Of a stretch of 12,937 nt of DNA, positions 8,360 to 12,937 are shown in pieces. Below the pieces are notes generated by a model. The model searched no databases. It saw only the letters and a list, made by a program, of their open reading frames with translations, and was not told the DNA's origin. Every line of letters starts with the position of its first letter. Positions within the stretch are counted from its first letter, which is position 1. Source of the DNA: DATEMK01 sp035275625 (GTDB lineage Bacteria; Bacteroidota; Bacteroidia; AKYH767-A; OLB10); assembly GCA_035275625.1 (NCBI GenBank), contig DATEMK010000588.1:1-12937 (forward strand), in the 5' to 3' direction. A program made the translations under genes and the position numbers.

Positions 8360-9748
8360 TTATTTCTGTTCATTTGATTTTTTGAAAAAATCGAATGGCA
8401 AAATGTTCTGGTTGTTTTTATATATTGACAATACCCGAAATACCTCCTTAACTTTTCCCTTGATGATGAGAGAGCCGGTCAGCCTGGCCAGCCACAATGC
8501 TGAAAGATATTTTTCTTCCTGGATAAACACAGAACTCTCTAAATTATTTTTTACTAAATATTTTTCCGCAATTACTCCTCTTATTTCCAAAGGCAGGTTA
8601 TAAAGCATATTCAGTATGTCTATACGATAATGGATTGAATAACACAATAGCTCGTTATCAATTATAACCGGTCCTTTATCAGCATTCAAAATATTTCCGG
8701 GAATTAAATCAGGATGAGAAAGTTTCTTATTGTACCCCTTTGATTCAAGCGAAATAACCCTGACAATTTCATCACAGAATTCTTTACCGATAATTGGCGC
8801 TGCTTTTAAAAATCGGGGAATGACCAGGTCGCTCACATAATCAAAAGAAGAATTATGTGAAACTTTTAATTCATTAATATCAAAAAGTAAATTGAGCGCC
8901 TTGTCCCAATCTTTGGGTTCCATTAAAGTGCCATTCACCCATTCCGCTTCAATAAATTCATCTTTTAATGAATTGATCCTGGGAAAATAAGAACTTAACG
9001 GACTCTCAGAGCAAATATAATTTATAAATTGTCCATGCGCTGCGTTTTGGATTTCATAAATTTTGCCGGTATTTTTATTTTCCCGGCCGAGAGTATAAAC
9101 CATTCTCTTATTTTTATTCAGACGACCAGATATTATTTGATCCGCACGTTCACATAAGATTATTTTATAATCTCCTGCCCGGTCGTCTTTAAAGTCGAAT
9201 ACATTAACAATTTCAAATTGATTGCTTTCAATTACATTAACTACATCACGCTGAAAGTGAAGATGGATTTTATCTTCAATGTAAACCGGTTCTTTATATT
9301 CTACCGGTATAGTTCGTATTGTAAATAAAACGTATTTATGGGAGGCTCTCAATAAATTTTTCAGGGCGATTTGGGCACTTGTCCAATCAATTAAGTTCAA
9401 AAAACGGTAGCAAAGAACAAAATCAGCTTTTAAAAACAGTTCATTTGAAAAAATATCTCTTTCAAAAAATTGCACTTTACCGGACGTATCCCGGGCTTTT
9501 GCAAGTTCCATCATATCATTGGATAAATCTACACCTGAGATGGAAATATTTTTTAATTTTAATAAAATATCCAAAGAACGGCCTGTGCCTATTGGTATAT
9601 CAAGAACGGTCTCAATTGATTCTCCATATTTTTCCATTACCTGGCGGAGCGTATTTTCTTCAAATTTCCATTTTTGATTTCCCTTTCTCCGGTCCTCATA
9701 TTCCTCGGCATTCCTCTCTTTATAATATTTTTTAATCAGGTTAATCAT
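8360..9748 (-). CDS. Methyltransferase-kinase fusion, WbdD-like O-antigen chain-terminator candidate
   Basis: A 462-residue two-domain protein. Residues about 40-200 form a class I methyltransferase: motif I VLDIPIGTGR (48-57), ribose-binding D74 in SGVDLS, and RDIF (97-100). Residues about 215-440 resemble an APH/choline-kinase-type phosphotransferase: a possible nucleotide-lobe segment near 228-245, a hinge-like FIEAEWVNG (265-273), the catalytic-loop pattern SHPDLIPGNIL (344-354; H345, D347, N352) and the metal-binding IIDNE (362-366; D364). This order matches WbdD of E. coli O9a, which phosphorylates the terminal mannose and then methylates the phosphate to stop polymerisation. That comparison is from knowledge of the family; the same reaction here is inference. 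E. coli WbdD is much longer because of a C-terminal coiled coil that is absent here. It follows wzm, wzt and another methyltransferase. A sugar kinase or unrelated phosphotransferase role remains possible. Confidence 0.8.
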   Translation of the reverse strand: MINLIKKYYKERNAEEYEDRRKGNQKWKFEENTLRQVMEKYGESIETVLDIPIGTGRSLDILLKLKNISISGVDLSNDMMELAKARDTSGKVQFFERDIFSNELFLKADFVLCYRFLNLIDWTSAQIALKNLLRASHKYVLFTIRTIPVEYKEPVYIEDKIHLHFQRDVVNVIESNQFEIVNVFDFKDDRAGDYKIILCERADQIISGRLNKNKRMVYTLGRENKNTGKIYEIQNAAHGQFINYICSESPLSSYFPRINSLKDEFIEAEWVNGTLMEPKDWDKALNLLFDINELKVSHNSSFDYVSDLVIPRFLKAAPIIGKEFCDEIVRVISLESKGYNKKLSHPDLIPGNILNADKGPVIIDNELLCYSIHYRIDILNMLYNLPLEIRGVIAEKYLVKNNLESSVFIQEEKYLSALWLARLTGSLIIKGKVKEVFRVLSIYKNNQNILPFDFFKKSNEQK

Positions 9749-9761
9749 AATAAGCTATCAA

Positions 9762-9791
9762 CTAAATTAAATATTTAAAATGAAATGTCAA
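9762..9791 (-). promoter_or_regulatory. Possible internal Bacteroidota-type promoter
   Basis: The 66-base gap before the methyltransferase-kinase gene contains, on the minus strand, TTG, a 19-base spacer and TAATTTAG. This matches the Bacteroidota TAnnTTTG element except at one base and has a normal spacing. The predicted start of transcription would lie only about ten bases before the ATG. The gap is very AT-rich, so a chance match is quite possible. If real, it would let the capping enzyme and the downstream transferases be expressed apart from the transporter. Confidence 0.3.
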
Positions 9792-9814
9792 TTGTATTTG
9801 CGATATTAATATTC

Positions 9815-10609
9815 TTATTTCCTTTTGCATTGGCAAAATATTCTTCGTGTGTTACTTTTTTCACCAATGAAATGGTTTGCTAAATAATATTTAAATAAAT
9901 AATTAAGTAAAGGTTTATAATTTAAAATAAAATATCTGTTCACCAATAAATCTTTTAACAACTTTACTTTAAAATTAATTTTATTAAGGTAAATTATCTC
10001 TTTTATTTCAAAATGCTCTTCTAAAACAGTTTTTAATTTAGAATGATTGAAGTGCTGAAAATGTTTTTTTGAGGTTGGGATATTGTCACTTGGCACTGTG
10101 ATCAGTAAAGTGCCTCCGGGTTTAATATGAGATGCCATTCCACTGACAAATTCATTTATTTCCGTGGGCGGAATATGCTCCAAAACTTCAATACATGTTG
10201 CCTGAGAGAATTTATATCCGTTAAAAACCTCCGCATTTCTTATATCTCCCGAGGTACATTCCTCTCTTGATAAAAAGGCCCTGGCGAAAGCTATGGCTTC
10301 CTCAGAAATATCAATTCCCCGAACCAGTTTTGCCGGATATCTTTTCTTTATTTCAAATACTAATTTCCCATCACCCGTCCCAAAGTCTACAACATCACCA
10401 GGTTCTTCTAATTTATTAATTACAAAATTCAGATAAGCCATGTATTCATAACCAATATTTCTCACCTTGGCAAGATGAAAATTATGGCCATCATATTCAG
10501 ATAAATAATGATACGGAAATACATATTGAGAATTTTGTAATTTATATTGAATTGTTTCTTCTTTTTTCATTTGCATAAAACGTGAGGCTTTATTTACAAG
10601 ACTTTCCAT
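9815..10609 (-). CDS. Class I SAM-dependent methyltransferase next to the exporter
   Basis: A 264-residue methyltransferase. Motif I is VVDFGTGDGK (73-82), the SAM ribose-binding acid is D100 in RGIDISEEA, SGDIRN (120-125) and the post-II block CIEVLEHIPP (139-148) follow, then IKPGGTLLITVP (162-173) before strand 5; this is UbiG-like architecture. The last 60 residues are basic and aromatic and may lie against the membrane. Its start overlaps the end of wzt by 16 bases, and GAGGT lies four bases before the ATG, one of the few Shine-Dalgarno-like sites in the window; ATGs at residues 12 and 14 are alternatives. It probably methylates a sugar of the exported chain. Position between wzt and the WbdD-like gene makes a role at the non-reducing end plausible, as in O8-type capping by methylation alone, but this is inference. 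Confidence 0.87.
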   Translation of the reverse strand: MESLVNKASRFMQMKKEETIQYKLQNSQYVFPYHYLSEYDGHNFHLAKVRNIGYEYMAYLNFVINKLEEPGDVVDFGTGDGKLVFEIKKRYPAKLVRGIDISEEAIAFARAFLSREECTSGDIRNAEVFNGYKFSQATCIEVLEHIPPTEINEFVSGMASHIKPGGTLLITVPSDNIPTSKKHFQHFNHSKLKTVLEEHFEIKEIIYLNKINFKVKLLKDLLVNRYFILNYKPLLNYLFKYYLANHFIGEKSNTRRIFCQCKRK

Positions 10610-11826
10610 GTTGACCTCAGCAAAATAGGTGATGTTCCGAAAAAATTTTTTTTAACAATTGAAAATTTAATGATGCTCCGATATCCTGCCAGTATATCTC
10701 TTCTTTCATCATTTTCAAAATCCATGAAATGAATGGATAGCGAAAATTTACCTGTATTAAAATTTGTTGTATTAAACTCAATGCATAGTTCCTTTGTTTT
10801 TTCAGGATCCGATTCATTTTGATCTAAATAATAATCCTGGCAAATCAGCTTTTGATCCACGTCACTAAAAGATAATAAAACTATAAATTTTTTTATATTC
10901 CGATCAATGGAAAATTTCATCAGGATCGTAGCTTTTTCGTCTTTTTCAACATCAATAGATAAAGGAGGCTGGGAGTTACTTAAACTAATAGGTAACACTT
11001 CAGGGTCAATGCCAAACTTTATTTCATGTATTTTAGCAAGTCCCTTTCCCTCTACTGTCATTTCTTCGGATGCAAATGAATTATAGTAAGAAGCCGTTAC
11101 TTCTGAAACCTTTATTGAATCTGTTTGAATAACTCCATTATCAAGCAGGATGACCCTGTTGCAGATTTTTGCAACCTGTGGCATTGAATGGGTTACTAAA
11201 ATAACAGCAGCCTTTTTTAAAATCCTGTAAATTTCATTGTAACATTTAATACGAAACCCGGCATCTCCCACAGCAAGGACCTCATCAATAATCAGAACAT
11301 CCGGTTCCATCTGTGCAGCCACAGCAAATCCAAGCCGGACTTTCATACCTGAGCTGTAATACTGAAGAGGTGTATCCATAAATTCTTTCAGTTCGGAAAA
11401 AGCAACAATGGCATCATATTTTTCCCTGATTTCCTTTTGACTAAATCCTAAAATCGTTCCGTTGGTGAAAACATTTTCCTTGCCTGTAAGAATAGGGTTA
11501 AAGCCTGTTCCCAGTTCAATCAGGGCGCCTGTGCGTCCATGCATTTCTATTCTTCCTGTGTCTGGGTTAATCAAGCCATTCAGCATTTTCAATAATGTGC
11601 TTTTTCCGGCACCGTTGCGCCCTATTAACCCGAGACATTCTCCCCGCTTAACTTCAAAGCTGATATCTTTTACCGCCCAGAATTCATCTTTTTTAAGAAT
11701 ACTTTTATTTTGTTTTCTTCCAAACATTTCCACCTTCAAATCATTTATTCCATACCACAAACTCCTTTTTAAGCTTCTGCAGAATTTCTTAGATACGTTA
11801 TCTACTTTTATAAGGGTCTCACTCAT
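10594..11826 (-). CDS. wzt: Polysaccharide ABC transporter ATP-binding protein with C-terminal glycan-binding extension
   Basis: A 410-residue Wzt. The nucleotide-binding domain (about 5-240) has Walker A GRNGAGKST (69-77), the extended TGALIELGTGFNPILTGKENV block typical of polysaccharide exporters (99-119), the signature YSSGM (157-161), Walker B VLIIDEVLAVGD (177-188) and the H-loop H213. Residues about 260-410 form an additional beta-rich region ending in STWKVL. Wzt proteins with such an extension use it to bind the modified non-reducing end of the O-antigen before export, as in E. coli O8 and O9a; short Wzt proteins lack it. It energises export through Wzm at the inner membrane. The ATG is 33 bases after wzm, and the 3' end overlaps the methyltransferase gene. 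Which terminal group this extension recognises is unknown. Confidence 0.94.
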   Translation of the reverse strand: MSETLIKVDNVSKKFCRSLKRSLWYGINDLKVEMFGRKQNKSILKKDEFWAVKDISFEVKRGECLGLIGRNGAGKSTLLKMLNGLINPDTGRIEMHGRTGALIELGTGFNPILTGKENVFTNGTILGFSQKEIREKYDAIVAFSELKEFMDTPLQYYSSGMKVRLGFAVAAQMEPDVLIIDEVLAVGDAGFRIKCYNEIYRILKKAAVILVTHSMPQVAKICNRVILLDNGVIQTDSIKVSEVTASYYNSFASEEMTVEGKGLAKIHEIKFGIDPEVLPISLSNSQPPLSIDVEKDEKATILMKFSIDRNIKKFIVLLSFSDVDQKLICQDYYLDQNESDPEKTKELCIEFNTTNFNTGKFSLSIHFMDFENDERRDILAGYRSIIKFSIVKKNFFGTSPILLRSTWKVL

Positions 11827-11859
11827 TGGAAAAAATTAGTTGCGAAATTCAGAGGCTAA

Positions 11860-12720
11860 TTATACACTCATTCTTTCAATAAGAACAGGCATTACTGCCT
11901 TATAAATAATTATTGCAATGATAAAAATCAGGATGGCAACGCAGTTAATAAGAATAAAAACCGGGAGATGTTCGGGAGTGAAGCCTGTGATTAAATTCCT
12001 TGCTGTTGTAATCAGGTATGTCAGCGGATTGATGTTGAAAAAAAATGCAATCCATTTGTTTTTAGGCACGGGATACAATACCGGGGAAAGATACATCACC
12101 ACCATCAGCACTACCGGAATTAACCTGCTTATATCTGCAAACAGCATCCTGATGGGCGTAAGCAAAGCGCCAATAGCGGTTCCGAATAATACGAGAGAAA
12201 AAATTGCAAACGGAAAAAATACAATCTGCCAGCTGGGATAAACGCCAATTATAAATACTGCAGCGAGCATTAATATAATTTTTATTCCGGAATTAATTAC
12301 TGTCTGGTAAATACCTGCAAGGATGAGCGACTCTTTAGGGAAGTTGATTTTTGTCAACATGCTTTTTGCATCGGTGGTCCTTCCCAACGGGGCATCAAAG
12401 GCTTCGGTAAAAATACCCCAAAGCAACGTTCCGGTTAAAACAAACACAGGATAAGGGACCTCTGTTTCTGATATCTTTATTATTCCCGTGCCGTTAAGAA
12501 CTATCCATGTAATAGCGCTTATGGCAGGCGCTACAAATGCCCATACGATTCCTAAAAACGATTGACGGTATTGGGCATTAAGGTCTTTTTTTACCAGTTG
12601 CCATGCCAGTTCATTACCGGCTTTAAAATCTCTTCTGATCTCTTTTAATAAGAGCCAGGGGTGATGTAACCTTGATTCTGGCGTATAAATTTTTACAGCA
12701 CGCGCTTCAGCACTTTCCAT
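11860..12720 (-). CDS. wzm: Polysaccharide ABC transporter permease
   Basis: A 286-residue ABC-2-type permease. The cytoplasmic N-terminus carries the family's IYTPESRLHHPWLLL pattern (11-25) and an amphipathic stretch ending in AQYRQSFLGIVW (49-60), the usual Wzm entry to the first membrane segment. Hydrophobic helices lie near 55-76, 91-107, 131-160, 166-188, 200-216 and 253-274, giving the expected six. Two Wzm subunits pair with two Wzt subunits to move the lipid-linked glycan across the inner membrane. Length and N-terminal pattern match the family, and the ATG at 12720 is the only sensible start. It is the first gene of the run and has the clearest promoter upstream. Its base composition appears less AT-rich than the glycosyltransferase region. 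Confidence 0.95.
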   Translation of the reverse strand: MESAEARAVKIYTPESRLHHPWLLLKEIRRDFKAGNELAWQLVKKDLNAQYRQSFLGIVWAFVAPAISAITWIVLNGTGIIKISETEVPYPVFVLTGTLLWGIFTEAFDAPLGRTTDAKSMLTKINFPKESLILAGIYQTVINSGIKIILMLAAVFIIGVYPSWQIVFFPFAIFSLVLFGTAIGALLTPIRMLFADISRLIPVVLMVVMYLSPVLYPVPKNKWIAFFFNINPLTYLITTARNLITGFTPEHLPVFILINCVAILIFIIAIIIYKAVMPVLIERMSV

Positions 12721-12778
12721 TGATTGCCTGGTAAATTTTTAGCTTTAAAAAGCAAGAAACTCATTACTTTTCAGTGCG

Positions 12779-12812
12779 CAAAGATAAGAAATTAAGAATA
12801 AAAGCCTGCAAA
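12779..12812 (-). promoter_or_regulatory. Candidate Bacteroidota-type promoter for the operon
   Basis: On the minus strand TTTG at 12809-12812 is followed after 22 bases by TATCTTTG at 12779-12786, an exact match to the TAnnTTTG element used by the primary sigma factor of Bacteroidota. Counting from TTG, the spacing falls inside the reported range of 17-23. Transcription would start near 12773, leaving a leader of about 50 bases before the wzm ATG, with no strong Shine-Dalgarno in it. The remaining sequence to the right edge (12813-12937) has stops in all three minus-strand frames and no recognisable gene, attenuator or riboswitch. At most the last few codons of an upstream gene could end near 12902. 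Confidence 0.5.
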
Positions 12813-12937
12813 CTGTTCACCATTGCCAGGGTTGTCAGTATGCTCTCTGCCCGTACTTTAAAACCGGATTTTGAATGCCCCTTTTCTCCCCGCCAATAAA
12901 TTTATTTGAATAAATAATTACTGAAAAAGGAAATCAA

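Noticed and set aside
9379..9735. Plus-strand open frame of 118 codons opposite the methyltransferase-kinase gene
   Set aside because: It mirrors the methyltransferase domain on the other strand, has no motif and no plausible promoter; treated as a shadow.
11462..11839. Plus-strand open frame of 125 codons opposite wzt
   Set aside because: It lies opposite the strongly conserved ATPase domain, including Walker A, and its translation is proline- and serine-rich without any recognisable motif; it is a shadow of wzt.
12764..12823. Minus-strand 19-codon open frame in the wzm leader
   Set aside because: It overlaps the candidate promoter, so it would begin upstream of the predicted transcription start; no Shine-Dalgarno or leader-peptide codon pattern is visible.
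12902..12917. Inverted repeat TTATTT-GAAT-AAATAA near the right edge
   Set aside because: The stem is made only of A-T pairs with a four-base loop and no following T-run of note; such palindromes are expected by chance in DNA this AT-rich, so it is not called a terminator or operator.
1..12937. CRISPR arrays, tRNA or rRNA genes, insertion sequences and long direct repeats
   Set aside because: No regularly spaced repeats, cloverleaf-like segments, transposase motifs or terminal repeats were noticed when reading both strands by eye.

Overview
The window is about 12.9 kb of AT-rich DNA carrying part of a surface-polysaccharide locus, most likely an O-antigen of the ABC-transporter (Wzm/Wzt) class. 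Every supportable gene lies on the minus strand, so the cluster reads from right to left. I infer a Bacteroidota-like host. The best promoter, upstream of the first gene, fits the TTG-N17-23-TAnnTTTG pattern of that phylum, and most genes lack a recognisable Shine-Dalgarno sequence. No species can be named from the sequence alone.

Layout in transcription order: a leader with a candidate promoter (12721-12937); wzm, the ABC permease (12720-11860); wzt, an ABC ATPase with a C-terminal extension of the O-antigen-binding type (11826-10594); a class I SAM methyltransferase (10609-9815); a methyltransferase-kinase fusion with the domain order of WbdD (9748-8360); a poorly characterised GT-A-like protein (8342-7377); a GT4 glycosyltransferase (7339-6122); two GT-A, GT8-like transferases (6062-5091 and 4997-4050); a second stand-alone methyltransferase (4053-3349); a second GT4 enzyme (3343-2195); a GT2 enzyme (2136-1126); and a further GT-A transferase that runs off the left edge (1060-1). 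Gaps are short and one confident ATGA stop/start overlap (4050-4053) is present, so most or all of this is probably one transcription unit. A weak internal promoter is possible at 9762-9791.

Working model: the glycosyltransferases build a glycan on a lipid carrier at the inner face of the cytoplasmic membrane. The fusion protein, and perhaps the adjacent methyltransferase, modifies the non-reducing end. The Wzt C-terminal domain recognises the finished chain and Wzm/Wzt exports it for ligation to lipid A-core. The order wzm-wzt-(methyltransferase)-wbdD-like-glycosyltransferases resembles the E. coli O9a order wzm-wzt-wbdD-glycosyltransferases. The initiating sugar-phosphate transferase and the nucleotide-sugar synthesis genes are not in the window.

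The most interesting item is the 462-residue fusion at 8360-9748. It keeps both WbdD-type domains but ends without the long coiled coil that sets chain length in E. coli O9a WbdD. No RNA genes, CRISPR arrays, insertion sequences or convincing terminators were seen, and no gap between genes exceeds 300 bases.
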